Part shown: in pieces, positions 45,752-55,806 of the stretch | Layout: every line of letters starts with the position of its first letter | Numbering within the stretch: the first letter of the stretch is position 1 | NCBI RefSeq assembly: GCF_039545455.1 | Contig: NZ_CP154467.1 | Span: 806,001 to 870,000, forward strand | Reading direction: 5' to 3' | Length of the DNA: 64,000 nucleotides | From: Brucella sp. BE17 | GTDB lineage: Bacteria; Pseudomonadota; Alphaproteobacteria; Rhizobiales; Rhizobiaceae | The notes under the pieces: model-generated | Told to the model about the DNA's origin: nothing | The model's database searches: none | The model's input: only the letters and a program-made list of their open reading frames with translations | Translations under genes and position numbers: made by a program

Positions 45752-46156
45752 TCAATACCATCCAACGGCGACCTGCGCTTCTTCGGACATACGGTCAGGC
45801 GTCCATGGCGGATCAAACGTCATGGTGACTTCAACCATTGAGACGCCTTCGACCGTACCGACGGCATTTTCAACCCAGCCCGGCATCTCGCCAGCAACCG
45901 GGCATCCCGGGGCAGTCAAAGTCATTTCGATCTTGACCGTGCGATCGTCCTCGATATCAATCTTGTAGATGAGGCCAAGCTCGTAGATATCGGCGGGAAT
46001 TTCAGGATCATAAACCGTTTTCAGGGCAGCGATAATATCATCCGTCATGCGCAGGAGTTCATCCTGAGCAATGGTGGATGCCGAAAAGCCCGTATTGCCT
46101 TCAACTTCCGCCACCACACTGGCCGTGTCGTGCTCTTTGTGTTCCATATCACTCAT
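45752..46156 (-). CDS. sufT: SufT-like DUF59 / MIP18-type protein
   Basis: Assists Fe-S maturation; exact step not settled. The 134-residue protein has an acidic N-terminal tail and a DUF59 core with the conserved DPEIPADIYELGLIYKID and the Cys region TLTAPGCPVAGEMP. The ATG at 46156 overlaps the sufS stop, so translation is coupled. It is the last suf gene here. No sufA-type gene follows; a glycosyltransferase lies beyond. Confidence 0.88.
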   Translation of the reverse strand: MSDMEHKEHDTASVVAEVEGNTGFSASTIAQDELLRMTDDIIAALKTVYDPEIPADIYELGLIYKIDIEDDRTVKIEMTLTAPGCPVAGEMPGWVENAVGTVEGVSMVEVTMTFDPPWTPDRMSEEAQVAVGWY

Positions 46157-47397
46157 CCGAAAAACTTCCTTGCCTTTTCCAGAGCATCCGCCAGCGCGTC
46201 CACTTCCGAACGCGTATTATAGAGGCCGAAGGATGCACGGCATGTGGAGGTGACACCAAATCGTTTCAAGAGCGGCTGCGCGCAATGAGTACCCGCGCGC
46301 ACGGCAACCCCTGCCCGGTCGATCACCATGGAAACGTCATGGGCATGAATGCCTTCAAGTACAAAGGAGATGATCGCTCCCTTGTCCGGCGCATTGCCAT
46401 AAATGCGCAGAGAATTAATCGCACCGAGCCGTTCATGCGCATAATCGCGCAAATCTTCTTCATGCGCCTGAATGGCGGGGCGGCCGATCTTTTCCATATA
46501 TTCAAGTGCCGCGCCCAGTCCAATCGCCTGCACGATGGGCGGCGTTCCAGCTTCAAAGCGATGCGGCGGATGATTATAGGTGATGGAGTCTTCGCTCACA
46601 TCCTCGATCATTTCGCCCCCCCCCTGAAAGGGTCGCATCTTTTCGAGCATTTCAGCGCGCCCGTAAAGCACGCCGATACCGGATGGGCCATAGGTCTTGT
46701 GGCCGGTAAAGACATACCAGTCGCAGCCGATATCGCGCACATCGACTGGCAGATGCACAGCACTCTGACTGCCATCGACAAGCACGGGAATGCCACGTGC
46801 GTGCGCCAGTTCGACGATTTTCTTCACCGGCGTCACCGTACCAAGTGCGTTCGACATATGGGTAATGGCGACGAGCTTGGTGCGGTCGGTCAGACGCTTT
46901 TCAAATTCTTCGATATGGAAAATGCCGTCATCATCCACAGGGGCGAAAACAAGCTTTGCACCCTGCCGCTCGCGGATAAAATGCCATGGCACGATGTTGG
47001 AATGATGCTCCATGATCGACAGCAGGATTTCATCGCCCGCGCCGATCTTCGGCATACCATAACCATAAGCGACGGTATTGATCGCCTCGGTGGCATTCTT
47101 GGTGAAAACGATCTCATCCACCGAACCGGCATTGAGAAACCGGCGCACCGTCTCACGCGATTTTTCATATGCGTCGGTTGCTGCATTGGAAAGAAAATGC
47201 AAGCCACGATGCACATTCGCATATTCGTTGGAATAGGCGTTCGTTACGGCGTTGATGACGCTTTGCGGCTTCTGTGCGGAAGCACCATTGTCGAGATAGA
47301 CAAGCGGCTTGCCGTGGATTTCTCGAGAAAGTATCGGGAAATCTTGACGGATGGCTTCAACGTCATAAGGCGCCACCGGCGGGGTCTTCTGGTCCAT
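46153..47397 (-). CDS. sufS: Cysteine desulfurase SufS
   Basis: PLP enzyme that supplies persulfide sulfur to the SUF scaffold. The 414-residue class II desulfurase has the PLP lysine K234 (FTGHKTYGPSG) and the active-site Cys C372 (VRAGTHCAQP). Start at 47397 gives MDQKTPPVAPYDVEAIRQDF. It lies 82 bp downstream of sufD and overlaps sufT. Confidence 0.95.
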   Translation of the reverse strand: MDQKTPPVAPYDVEAIRQDFPILSREIHGKPLVYLDNGASAQKPQSVINAVTNAYSNEYANVHRGLHFLSNAATDAYEKSRETVRRFLNAGSVDEIVFTKNATEAINTVAYGYGMPKIGAGDEILLSIMEHHSNIVPWHFIRERQGAKLVFAPVDDDGIFHIEEFEKRLTDRTKLVAITHMSNALGTVTPVKKIVELAHARGIPVLVDGSQSAVHLPVDVRDIGCDWYVFTGHKTYGPSGIGVLYGRAEMLEKMRPFQGGGEMIEDVSEDSITYNHPPHRFEAGTPPIVQAIGLGAALEYMEKIGRPAIQAHEEDLRDYAHERLGAINSLRIYGNAPDKGAIISFVLEGIHAHDVSMVIDRAGVAVRAGTHCAQPLLKRFGVTSTCRASFGLYNTRSEVDALADALEKARKFFG

Positions 47398-47479
47398 AGT
47401 CGTTCCTTTAGCCGCTACGTGAGGAAAAGGCGGGCAGCTTCAAAAGCATCACCGCCTTGTTCAATCACGCCCCCTATAA

Positions 47480-48757
47480 TCAGGCATGAACGGCGAGCCA
47501 GTTCGACAACACCTCTTCGAGTGCCTCAACCAGCCTTTCATCTTCCAGTTCTTCAATGATCTCAGCAATAAATGCCTTGATCAAAAGGCCACGTGCGTCA
47601 TTTTCAGATACGCCGCGCGCCATCAGATAGAACAGATAATCTTTGGACAATTCCGTCACCGTAGCACCATGGCCACAGGCAACATCGTCGGCAAAGATTT
47701 CAAGTTCGGGCTTTGCGTCGAACTCGCCTTCATCGGAAAGCAGAAGCGTGTTGCATGCCATACGAGCATCGGTCTTCTGGGCAATTTTCGCCACACGGAT
47801 CATACCCTGAAAGACACCGCGTGCGCGATCCTTGACCACATTGCGGATGATCTGCGTCGAACGGGTGTTTTCAACCAGATGACCAACGGTCATGGTGATG
47901 TCGGTATGACTGTCATCGGCCAGAAGATTAAGGCCGCGCAGTTCAAAATCCGAATCCTCGCCGGTGACGTTGACATGCACTTCCTGCCGGATGAGCTTGC
48001 CGCCCGCATTGACGATATAAAGCGTCAACTTGGAGCCTTTGCCGATGGTTGCGTTGAACTGTGCCAGTTGCGTCGCCTGCCCGAAATCACGCAGGATAAC
48101 CCACAAGATTTCCGCGCCATCGCCCACGCTCACATGGCTGACCGATGTGGAGAAAGCATCACCTTCACCGCCATTCTGGCGTTCGATGATCGTCGCCTTG
48201 ACATCCGAACCGATCCTCACCGGAAAGCGCGAATGGCCCTGACCAGTTTTCTGGATATTCTGGAGTTCAAGCGGCTCTTCCAGCTTAGTGCCATCATCAA
48301 TCGCCAGCATCCAGCCGTCGCTGACATAGGCCGCATTGATCTGCCCGATCGTATCGTCGAACCCACGTGTTTTGAGCTGGAGGGCCAGTGAACCATCCGC
48401 GAGCGCATCACGCACGGGTGTCAATGACACGCCTTCCGCAACCTTTGTATCCAATGACCAGCCATTGCTAGTGGCCACAATGGGGGTGCCGGCAAGCAAT
48501 GAGGGTATAGCTTGCGTTCCGGCTGCCGCATCAAAGGGGGATACGTTTTTCAGAAGCGTACGAAAGTCTGTGTAATGCCAGCTTTCGATACGTCGTGATG
48601 GAAGGCCGTTCTCTTTCAAGGCTTCCAGTGCGTTGTCGCGGGCAATGACGATGTCGCCATTGCCGGGCAATCCACCGATGCGCTCGTCAAAACTATCGAT
48701 CAGTGCACTTTCGGCTGACGTTCGCTGCCTTGTGGTCGGGGCGGTCTGGATATTCAT
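47480..48757 (-). CDS. sufD: Fe-S cluster assembly protein SufD
   Basis: Scaffold partner of SufB in SufBC2D. The 425-residue beta-helix protein has the family N-terminal GLPSRRIESWHYTDFRTLL and the C-terminal signature VACGHGATVTEL and YLMARGVSENDARGLLI. Start at 48757 (MNIQTAPTTRQR) has GAGGAGGG directly upstream, so the longer open frame is rejected. It lies 13 bp after sufC. Confidence 0.93.
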   Translation of the reverse strand: MNIQTAPTTRQRTSAESALIDSFDERIGGLPGNGDIVIARDNALEALKENGLPSRRIESWHYTDFRTLLKNVSPFDAAAGTQAIPSLLAGTPIVATSNGWSLDTKVAEGVSLTPVRDALADGSLALQLKTRGFDDTIGQINAAYVSDGWMLAIDDGTKLEEPLELQNIQKTGQGHSRFPVRIGSDVKATIIERQNGGEGDAFSTSVSHVSVGDGAEILWVILRDFGQATQLAQFNATIGKGSKLTLYIVNAGGKLIRQEVHVNVTGEDSDFELRGLNLLADDSHTDITMTVGHLVENTRSTQIIRNVVKDRARGVFQGMIRVAKIAQKTDARMACNTLLLSDEGEFDAKPELEIFADDVACGHGATVTELSKDYLFYLMARGVSENDARGLLIKAFIAEIIEELEDERLVEALEEVLSNWLAVHA

Positions 48758-48770
48758 GATCCATCCCTCC

Positions 48771-49526
48771 TCAAGCTGCTTCGCCGATGACGTCGGCATA
48801 GCCGTTTTCTTCCAGATGCAGTGCCAGGCTCTTGTCACCGGACTTGATCACCCGGCCCTTGTAAAGCACATGCACGCTATCAGGCACAATGTACTCCAGC
48901 AAGCGCTGGTAGTGGGTGATGACGATCACGGCGCGGTCGGGGGAACGCAGCGCATTGACGCCATCGGAAACGATTTTGAGCGCATCGATATCAAGGCCGG
49001 AATCGGTCTCGTCGAGAACGCAGAGTTTTGGCTCAAGAAGCTGCATCTGAAGAATTTCAGCACGCTTCTTCTCACCACCCGAAAAACCGACATTGAGCGG
49101 GCGCTTGAGCATGTTCATGTCGATGCTCAGTTCACCTGCAGCGTCCTTAACCCGCTTGATGAATTCTGGAATTTTCAACTCGGCCTCGCCGCGCGCCTTG
49201 CGCTGGCTGTTCATGGCGACTTTCAAAAATTCCATGGTGGCGACGCCGGGAATCTCCATCGGGTACTGGAAAGCAAGGAAAATGCCCTTAGCGGCGCGTT
49301 CGGCGGGATCCAGTTCAAGGATCGATTCTCCATTATAGAGAATGTCGCCTTCGGTCACTTCGTAGTCGTTACGACCGGCAAGAATATAAGACAGCGTCGA
49401 CTTACCGGAACCGTTCGGCCCCATGATGGCAGCCACTTCGCCTTTATTGACGGTCAGGTTGAGGCCACGGATAATTTCCGTATCGGTGTCCGCAATCTTT
49501 GCATGGAGGTTCTTGATCTCAAGCAT
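48771..49526 (-). CDS. sufC: Fe-S cluster assembly ATPase SufC
   Basis: ABC-type ATPase of SufBC2D, 251 residues. Walker A is at 36-43 (GPNGSGKS), the signature region reads NVGFSGGEKKR, and Walker B is LCVLDETDSGLD with the H loop VITHYQRLL. The Walker B Glu is followed by Thr, as in SufC. sufB ends about 70 bp upstream and sufD follows 13 bp later. Confidence 0.96.
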   Translation of the reverse strand: MLEIKNLHAKIADTDTEIIRGLNLTVNKGEVAAIMGPNGSGKSTLSYILAGRNDYEVTEGDILYNGESILELDPAERAAKGIFLAFQYPMEIPGVATMEFLKVAMNSQRKARGEAELKIPEFIKRVKDAAGELSIDMNMLKRPLNVGFSGGEKKRAEILQMQLLEPKLCVLDETDSGLDIDALKIVSDGVNALRSPDRAVIVITHYQRLLEYIVPDSVHVLYKGRVIKSGDKSLALHLEENGYADVIGEAA

Positions 49527-49597
49527 GATTTTAAGCCTTGTTCATGGACCAGTTAAAGGCTGGTCAGAAAATCTTTAGTAAGCAAGCAGGGACTGGA

Positions 49598-51121
49598 TCA
49601 GCCGACACTGCCCTCCAGCGAAATGCCGATCAGCTTCTGCGCCTCGACCGCGAATTCCATCGGCAGTTCCTGAATGACTTCTTTGACGAAGCCATTGACG
49701 ATAAGCGCAATCGCCTCTTCTTCCGGGATGCCGCGCTGCATGACATAAAACAGCTGGTCTTCGGAAATTTTCGAGGTTGTTGCCTCATGCTCGAACTGCG
49801 CTGTCGCGTTCTTGGCTTCGATATAGGGCACGGTATGCGCGCCGCAATCGTTGCCGATCAGAAGACTGTCGCACTGGGTAAAGTTGCGGGCATTTTCTGC
49901 CTTGCGATGCGCTGAAACCTGACCGCGATAAGTATTGCTCGACTTACCTGCCGAAATACCCTTGGAAATGATGCGGCTCGACGTATTCTTGCCGAGATGA
50001 ATCATCTTTGTTCCAGAATCGATCTGCTGATGCCCATTTGAAACGGCAATCGAGTAGAACTCGCCGCGTGAATTGTCGCCACGCAGAATGCAAGACGGGT
50101 ATTTCCAGGTGATCGCCGAGCCGGTTTCGACCTGCGTCCACGAAATCTTGGAATTAGCACCCCGGCAATCGCCACGCTTTGTGACAAAATTATAGATGCC
50201 GCCTTTGCCTTCGCTGTCGCCCGGAAACCAGTTCTGAACAGTCGAATACTTGATTTCCGCGTCATCGAGCGCCACCAGTTCAACGACGGCCGCATGAAGC
50301 TGGTTTTCATCGCGCTGCGGTGCAGTGCAGCCTTCTAGATAGGAGACGTAAGCGCCCTCTTCGGCAATGATCAGCGTGCGCTCGAACTGTCCCGTATTCT
50401 TTTCATTAATACGGAAATAGGTCGAAAGCTCCATCGGGCAGCGAACGCCTTTGGGAACGAACACGAAAGAACCATCGGTGAAGACTGCGGAATTGAGCGT
50501 CGCATAATAATTGTCGGAAACAGGAACCACCGAGGCCAGATATTTCTGCACCAGTTCAGGATGTTCACGGATGGCTTCCGATATCGAACAGAAAATCACC
50601 CCTGCCTTGGACAATTCTTCCTTGAACGTGGTGACGACCGAAACACTGTCAAAGACGGCATCGACGGCCACACGGCCGGATGCATAGACATTGTCGGCGG
50701 GATTACCGTCGATCTCGCTTGCCTCGCCCTGCTTGCGCACACCGGCAAGAATCTCCTGCTCGCGCAATGGAATGCCGAGCTTCTCATAGGTTCTGAGAAG
50801 TTCCGGATCGACTTCATCGAGCGATTTGGGACCGGACTGGTTTTTGGGCGCCGCATAATAATACGCATCCTGAAAATCGATCTTTGGATAATCGACGCGC
50901 GCCCATTCTGGCTCTTCCATGGTGAGCCAGCGTTCATAGGCTTTCAGACGCCATTCCAGCATCCATTCCGGCTCATTCTTCTTGGCGGAAATAAAGCGGA
51001 TAATATCTTCGTTCAGCCCCTTGGGGGCTTTTTCGGTTTCAATGGTCGTCTCGAAACCGTATTTGTACTGATCCACGTCAAGGCCGCGGACCTGATCAAT
51101 GGTCTCCTGCACTGCAGGCAT
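49598..51121 (-). CDS. sufB: Fe-S cluster assembly protein SufB
   Basis: Main scaffold of the SUF system, 507 residues. C-terminal family segments are visible: [37 protein letters not shown] and [13 protein letters not shown]. The Cys-containing [17 protein letters not shown] strand and [18 protein letters not shown] also belong to the family. The start at 51121 begins [14 protein letters not shown]. Intergenic 51122-51341 separates it from the first cysteine desulfurase gene. Confidence 0.95.
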   Translation of the reverse strand: MPAVQETIDQVRGLDVDQYKYGFETTIETEKAPKGLNEDIIRFISAKKNEPEWMLEWRLKAYERWLTMEEPEWARVDYPKIDFQDAYYYAAPKNQSGPKSLDEVDPELLRTYEKLGIPLREQEILAGVRKQGEASEIDGNPADNVYASGRVAVDAVFDSVSVVTTFKEELSKAGVIFCSISEAIREHPELVQKYLASVVPVSDNYYATLNSAVFTDGSFVFVPKGVRCPMELSTYFRINEKNTGQFERTLIIAEEGAYVSYLEGCTAPQRDENQLHAAVVELVALDDAEIKYSTVQNWFPGDSEGKGGIYNFVTKRGDCRGANSKISWTQVETGSAITWKYPSCILRGDNSRGEFYSIAVSNGHQQIDSGTKMIHLGKNTSSRIISKGISAGKSSNTYRGQVSAHRKAENARNFTQCDSLLIGNDCGAHTVPYIEAKNATAQFEHEATTSKISEDQLFYVMQRGIPEEEAIALIVNGFVKEVIQELPMEFAVEAQKLIGISLEGSVG

Positions 51122-51220
51122 TGGCGTTCTCCATCCTCGTCGGAGTCAAGGTCCGACAGTTGCAAACGTCAGGGCGATGATAGTCGCTATCCTCGCCACA
51201 ATATAGTGTGCGTCTCGCTT

Positions 51221-51239
51221 CTTTAAAACCTCTCTAAAG
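51221..51239 (-). promoter_or_regulatory. Candidate operator overlapping the suf promoter
   Basis: Imperfect inverted repeat with CTTTA / TAAAG arms lies over the spacer of a candidate promoter: TTGAAA (plus coordinates 51244-51249) and TTTAAA (51222-51227), read on the minus strand with 16 bp between. The position fits control of sufB by an iron regulator such as Irr or RirA, but the motif is not a clear match to a known box. Confidence 0.35.
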
Positions 51240-51341
51240 TGGATTTCAAGCGTCACACGTAAAATTGTCCGAAAAATTCAAGAATTATTTAGGGAAAGGA
51301 AGGGCAAAGGCCGATTTATCGACTTTTTCAGCTTCTTTCGC

Positions 51342-52502
51342 TCACCGACTGCTTTTGTGACGATCAACGATTCGCTGCAAGACCATTAAAAACCGCTCTA
51401 CAGCTTCGCTATCCGTGTCAGGTGCCAGCGAGATCCGTATGGCGCCAGGACCGTGCTCCTGCCCCATGGCCGCCAAAACGTGGCTAGGCCCAACCTTGCC
51501 TGACGAGCAAGCCGAGCCCGCTGAAAGCGCAATACCACCCAGATCAAAGGCAATCTGTACCGTTTCTGCTTTCTGCCCTTCGAGTGAAACAAAACTTGTA
51601 TTGGGCAGACGAGCGACCACCTGACCGTGAACAACGGCATCAGGAGCAATTCTCGCAATGCCTGCCTCCAACAGGTCACGCATTTGCGGCGACCAGCCCC
51701 CGCTCTCAAACCGTGACCGGGCAATATCGGCAGCTTTGCCGAAACCGGCGATCAGCGGCAAGGCCTCCGTTCCAGCACGATGGCCCTTTTCCTGCCCGCC
51801 GCCGCGCACCAGCGCACGCGGCATCATCAGGTCCGATATAGCAACAATAGCACCCACACCCTTCGGGCCACCGATCTTGTGCGAAGAGATTATTAAATAA
51901 TCACCACAACTATCTGTAATATCGAGAGAAACTCTGCCTGCCGCCTGAACCGCATCGACAATATAGATCCCGCCCGCATCCTTGATGATCCGGGCGATTT
52001 CGGCGACGGGTTGAAGAATGCCGGTTTCATTGTTGGCAGCCTGAACGGCCACCAGCGGCAGGCCCTTGCTCTTGTCGTGAGCGGCCAGCTTTTCTGCCAA
52101 CACATCAAGACGCAGAATACCGTTTTCATCGACCGGCAGAACGGTAATGTCTTCGGACGAAAACTGCCCGCCGGCGAGCATGCAAGGGTGCTCGGTAGCA
52201 CTCACATAAAGATGCGACAGGCGAACAGGCGAGCGTCCCATCATATAGGTAGGCGTAAGCAGCGTCGATGCGGCCTCCGTTGCACCAGATGTAAAGAAGA
52301 CATGATCGGGTTTGGCATTGACGAGCGCTGCAATGCTGCGACGCGCGGCTTCGATCAGTGCACGCGCACCGCGTCCCTCCTGGTGCACAGAAGACGGATT
52401 GCCCGTAATCGCAAGTGCTGCAATCGCTGCATCACGTGCCTCATCGAGCAACGGCGCACTGGCATTATAGTCCAGATAGAGCCTCTTGCCGCTCAAGTTC
52501 AC
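51342..52502 (-). CDS. Cysteine desulfurase, IscS/NifS type
   Basis: Second PLP desulfurase of the cluster, 386 residues, class I. The PLP lysine is K209 (SSHKIGGPKGVG) and the active-site Cys C332 in SAGSACSSGKVGPSHV. The start is GTG at 52502 with AGGAGATA nine bases upstream. It precedes sufB with 220 bp between, so it may be part of the suf operon or have a partly separate promoter. Possible added role in tRNA thiolation. Confidence 0.93.
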   Translation of the reverse strand: MNLSGKRLYLDYNASAPLLDEARDAAIAALAITGNPSSVHQEGRGARALIEAARRSIAALVNAKPDHVFFTSGATEAASTLLTPTYMMGRSPVRLSHLYVSATEHPCMLAGGQFSSEDITVLPVDENGILRLDVLAEKLAAHDKSKGLPLVAVQAANNETGILQPVAEIARIIKDAGGIYIVDAVQAAGRVSLDITDSCGDYLIISSHKIGGPKGVGAIVAISDLMMPRALVRGGGQEKGHRAGTEALPLIAGFGKAADIARSRFESGGWSPQMRDLLEAGIARIAPDAVVHGQVVARLPNTSFVSLEGQKAETVQIAFDLGGIALSAGSACSSGKVGPSHVLAAMGQEHGPGAIRISLAPDTDSEAVERFLMVLQRIVDRHKSSR

Positions 52503-52727
52503 CGTTCTTATCTCCTGAATACCATCACAATCTAGTTTTGGCGGGTTTTGGACCGGCTATGAGCGCAATTTCCTTGAATTTTCAATCAAGAAAAGCCTAT
52601 TAAGCCAGTCTACGTGTCGGACATATGCGTTCGGCCAGTCGAAATTCAAATCGGTTCTAGAAGCGGCGTTCTTCAACGTCAAGTTCGCAGCTTCCGGTCC
52701 GGTCATCCCGTTACCAACGGAGTACAC

Positions 52728-53402
52728 ATGCCTGAAGTCATTTTTAACGGACCAGCCGGACGCCTTGAAGGTCGTTATCAGCCATCGCGCGAAAAGAATG
52801 CGCCCATCGCGCTGATCCTGCATCCGCATCCGCAATTTGGCGGCACCATGAACAACAAGATCGTCTATGATCTGTTTTACATGTTCCAACAACGCGGCTT
52901 TACCACGCTTCGCTTTAATTTTCGCAGCATCGGCCGCAGCCAGGGTGAATTCGACCACGGTGCGGGCGAACTGTCTGATGCGGCAAGCGCTCTCGACTGG
53001 GTTCAGGCGCTGCATCCCGATTCCAAGAACTGCTGGGTCGCAGGCTATTCGTTTGGCGCATGGATCGGCATGCAGCTTCTGATGCGCCGCCCGGAAATCG
53101 AAGGTTTCATGTCGATTGCGCCGCAGCCCAACACCTACGACTTCTCGTTTCTGGCGCCCTGCCCTTCGTCGGGCCTGATCATTCATGGCGATCAGGACAA
53201 GGTCGCACCGCCCAAGGACGTGCAGGTTCTGGTCGACAAGCTCAAGACGCAGAAGGGCATCACCATCACCCAGAACACGCTTGAAGGCGCCAATCACTTT
53301 TTTACCGGGCAAGCTGACGAACTAATCGAGCATTGCTCGGAGTATCTCGACCGCCGCCTGATGGGCGAACTGGTCGAAGTTCGCCCTAAGCGCTTGCGCT
53401 GA
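52728..53402 (+). CDS. Alpha/beta hydrolase (dienelactone hydrolase-like)
   Basis: A 224-residue alpha/beta hydrolase. It shows LILHPHPQFGGTMNNKI near the oxyanion region, the nucleophile elbow GYSFGAWIG (about 106-114), acid in HGDQDKVAPP and catalytic His in EGANHFFTGQ. Start at 52728 has GGAG seven bases upstream; a frame open 38 codons earlier lacks family sequence. The KVAPP-HFF pattern is shared with a family annotated as serine aminopeptidase/S33-like. Substrate unknown. Confidence 0.87.
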   Translation: MPEVIFNGPAGRLEGRYQPSREKNAPIALILHPHPQFGGTMNNKIVYDLFYMFQQRGFTTLRFNFRSIGRSQGEFDHGAGELSDAASALDWVQALHPDSKNCWVAGYSFGAWIGMQLLMRRPEIEGFMSIAPQPNTYDFSFLAPCPSSGLIIHGDQDKVAPPKDVQVLVDKLKTQKGITITQNTLEGANHFFTGQADELIEHCSEYLDRRLMGELVEVRPKRLR

Positions 53403-53539
53403 TAGCCACCGTTACCGGCTTGATACAGGGATGATTGCCTTGTTATTACTGGTAAATTGGTGGTAAACGCCAAAAACGTCCTGTGGCAGGCCAGGCCTGC
53501 CAACATCATCAATCCAGCCTTATCAGTCAGGAAAAGGGC

Positions 53540-54793
53540 ATGTCCGGTTTCAAATCCGATTTTCTTCGCACACTTTCCGAGCGCGGCTTCATTCATCAGC
53601 TTTCCGATGAAACAGGTCTCGACGAACTGCTCGCCAAGGAAACCGTGACCGCCTATATCGGCTTCGATCCGACCGCTTCGAGCCTGCATGCCGGTGGTCT
53701 GATCCAGATCATGATGCTGCACTGGTTCCAACAGACAGGCCACAAGCCCGTTGCCCTCATGGGCGGCGGCACGGGCCTCGTTGGCGACCCGTCCTTCAAG
53801 GATGAAGCACGCAAGCTGATGACTGAGGACACGATTGCTGAAAACATCGCGGGCATCAAGCGCGTCTTCGCCAATTACCTCACTTTTGGTGAAGGCGAAA
53901 CCGACGCGCTGATGGTCAACAATGCCGACTGGCTGCGCAACATCAATTATCTGGAATTTTTGCGCGATGTTGGCCGTCACTTTTCGGTCAACCGTATGCT
54001 TTCCTTCGATTCGGTGAAAATGCGTCTCGACCGCGAACAATCGCTGTCGTTCCTCGAGTTCAACTACATGATCCTGCAAGCCTACGACTTTGTGGAGCTG
54101 AACAAGCGCCACGGCGTGCGTTTGCAAATGGGTGGTTCCGATCAGTGGGGCAATATCGTCAATGGCATCGACCTTGGCCATCGCATGGGAACGCCACAGC
54201 TTTATGCCCTGACCTCCCCGCTTCTGACGTCCGCTTCCGGTCAAAAAATGGGCAAGTCGCTGGGTGGCGCCATCTGGCTCAACGCTGATATGCTGAGCAG
54301 CTATGATTTCTGGCAGTACTGGCGCAACACGGAAGACGCCGACGTCGAACGCTTCCTAAAGCTTTACACTACGTTGCAACTGGACGAGATCGCAAAGCTT
54401 GCAGCGCTCGAAGGTTCGGAAATCAACGAAGCCAAAAAAATCCTCGCGACCGAGGTTACCGCCATATTGCATGGTCGCGATGCGGCTGAGGAAGCCGCCG
54501 AAACAGCGCGCAAGACTTTTGAAGATGGTGAACTGTCGCAAAACCTGCCCACCGTCGGCGTACACAAGGCAACCCTGAACAGCGGCATCGGCATCCTCGC
54601 GCTGATGGTTCTGGCCGAACTTTGCACCACCAACGGCGAAGCCCGCCGTCACATCGAAGGCGGTGCGGTGCGTATCAATGACGAGCAGATCAGCGATCCA
54701 CGCATGACCATCGATGCCTCTTCATTGAACGATCAGGGTGTAATCAAACTCTCGCTTGGCAAGAAGCGGCACGTCCTTATCCGTCCGGCGTAA
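53540..54793 (+). CDS. tyrS: Tyrosyl-tRNA synthetase
   Basis: Class I synthetase charging tRNA-Tyr, 417 residues. The HIGH region reads [13 protein letters not shown] and the KMSKS loop KMGKSLGG (near residue 236), plus an S4 RNA-binding domain at the C-terminus ([20 protein letters not shown]). The ATG at 53540 has AGGAAAAGGG directly upstream. argC follows 24 bp later. Confidence 0.96.
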   Translation: MSGFKSDFLRTLSERGFIHQLSDETGLDELLAKETVTAYIGFDPTASSLHAGGLIQIMMLHWFQQTGHKPVALMGGGTGLVGDPSFKDEARKLMTEDTIAENIAGIKRVFANYLTFGEGETDALMVNNADWLRNINYLEFLRDVGRHFSVNRMLSFDSVKMRLDREQSLSFLEFNYMILQAYDFVELNKRHGVRLQMGGSDQWGNIVNGIDLGHRMGTPQLYALTSPLLTSASGQKMGKSLGGAIWLNADMLSSYDFWQYWRNTEDADVERFLKLYTTLQLDEIAKLAALEGSEINEAKKILATEVTAILHGRDAAEEAAETARKTFEDGELSQNLPTVGVHKATLNSGIGILALMVLAELCTTNGEARRHIEGGAVRINDEQISDPRMTIDASSLNDQGVIKLSLGKKRHVLIRPA

Positions 54794-54817
54794 CTTTATC
54801 GGCAGGCAGGAAACTCC

Positions 54818-55750
54818 ATGAAACCGAAAATTTTCATTGACGGCGAACACGGCACCACTGGCCTGCATATCCGCAGCCGGCTGGCGTCACGCAATGACCT
54901 TGAAGTCATCTCCATACCGGAAGCTGACCGGCGCAACCGCGATCTGCGAGCCGATTATCTGCGGGCGGCCGATATTGCCATTCTCTGCCTACCCGATGAC
55001 GCATCGAAGGAAGCGGTCGCGCTTCTGGCCGATCATCACGCGACTCGTGTCATCGACACCTCGACCGCGCATCGCGTATACCCGGACTGGGCCTATGGTT
55101 TTGCTGAACTGGCAAAAGGCCAGCGCGAACGTATTGCGGAAGCGCGTCTCGTTGCCAATCCCGGCTGCTATCCGACCGGTGCAATCGCGCTTGTGCGTCC
55201 ATTGCGCGACGCCGGCCTGCTAGCTACTGATTACCCGATCAGCGTGAACGCGGTTTCCGGTTATACGGGTGGTGGCAAGCAGATGATCGCGCAGATGGAA
55301 GACAAGAACCATCCAGATCACCTCGCAGCCAATAACTTCCTTTACGGCTTGTCGCTGCACCACAAGCATGTGCCGGAACTTCAGTTGCATGGTCGTCTGG
55401 ATCGTCGTCCAATTTTCAGCCCAAGCGTGGGCCGTTTCCTACAGGGTATGATCGTACAGGTACCGTTGTTTCTGGATGACCTGAAGGGGTCCCCCTCGCT
55501 TGAAAACGTACATCAGGCGTTGAGCGCACATTATGCCGGGCAGGACATTGTCGAAGTCGTGCCACGTGATGACAGCACAAAGCTGACACGCGTCGATGCG
55601 GAGGAACTTGCGGGCAAGGATGGCATGAGGCTGTTCGTGTTTGGGACCGAAGGTGACAATCAGGTAAATCTCGTGGCGCTTCTTGATAATCTCGGCAAGG
55701 GGGCGTCAGGCGCCGCGGTGCAGAACATGGACCTGATGCTCGGCAAATAG
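54818..55750 (+). CDS. argC: N-acetyl-gamma-glutamyl-phosphate reductase
   Basis: NADPH-dependent third step of arginine synthesis. The 310-residue protein is the short type 2 form. The dinucleotide-binding start [18 protein letters not shown] and the active-site C117 in [12 protein letters not shown] are clear. AGGAAACTCC precedes the ATG. A terminator follows the stop. Confidence 0.95.
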   Translation: MKPKIFIDGEHGTTGLHIRSRLASRNDLEVISIPEADRRNRDLRADYLRAADIAILCLPDDASKEAVALLADHHATRVIDTSTAHRVYPDWAYGFAELAKGQRERIAEARLVANPGCYPTGAIALVRPLRDAGLLATDYPISVNAVSGYTGGGKQMIAQMEDKNHPDHLAANNFLYGLSLHHKHVPELQLHGRLDRRPIFSPSVGRFLQGMIVQVPLFLDDLKGSPSLENVHQALSAHYAGQDIVEVVPRDDSTKLTRVDAEELAGKDGMRLFVFGTEGDNQVNLVALLDNLGKGASGAAVQNMDLMLGK

Positions 55751-55769
55751 ATCGCAATCCAGAGTGTTG

Positions 55770-55806
55770 AAAACCCGGTAGCATACATAAGGCTGCCGGG
55801 TTTTTA
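55770..55806. terminator. Bidirectional terminator between argC and ctaA
   Basis: Arms AAACCCGGTAGC / GCTGCCGGGTTT with one mismatch and a 9-nt loop run into TTTTTAT on the right. The gene at left ends plus strand, and ctaA ends on the minus strand. Confidence 0.82.

Noticed and set aside
46078..47559. Long plus-strand frame of 493 codons opposite sufS
   Set aside because: It is a shadow of sufS: no family sequence, and sufS has all catalytic residues.
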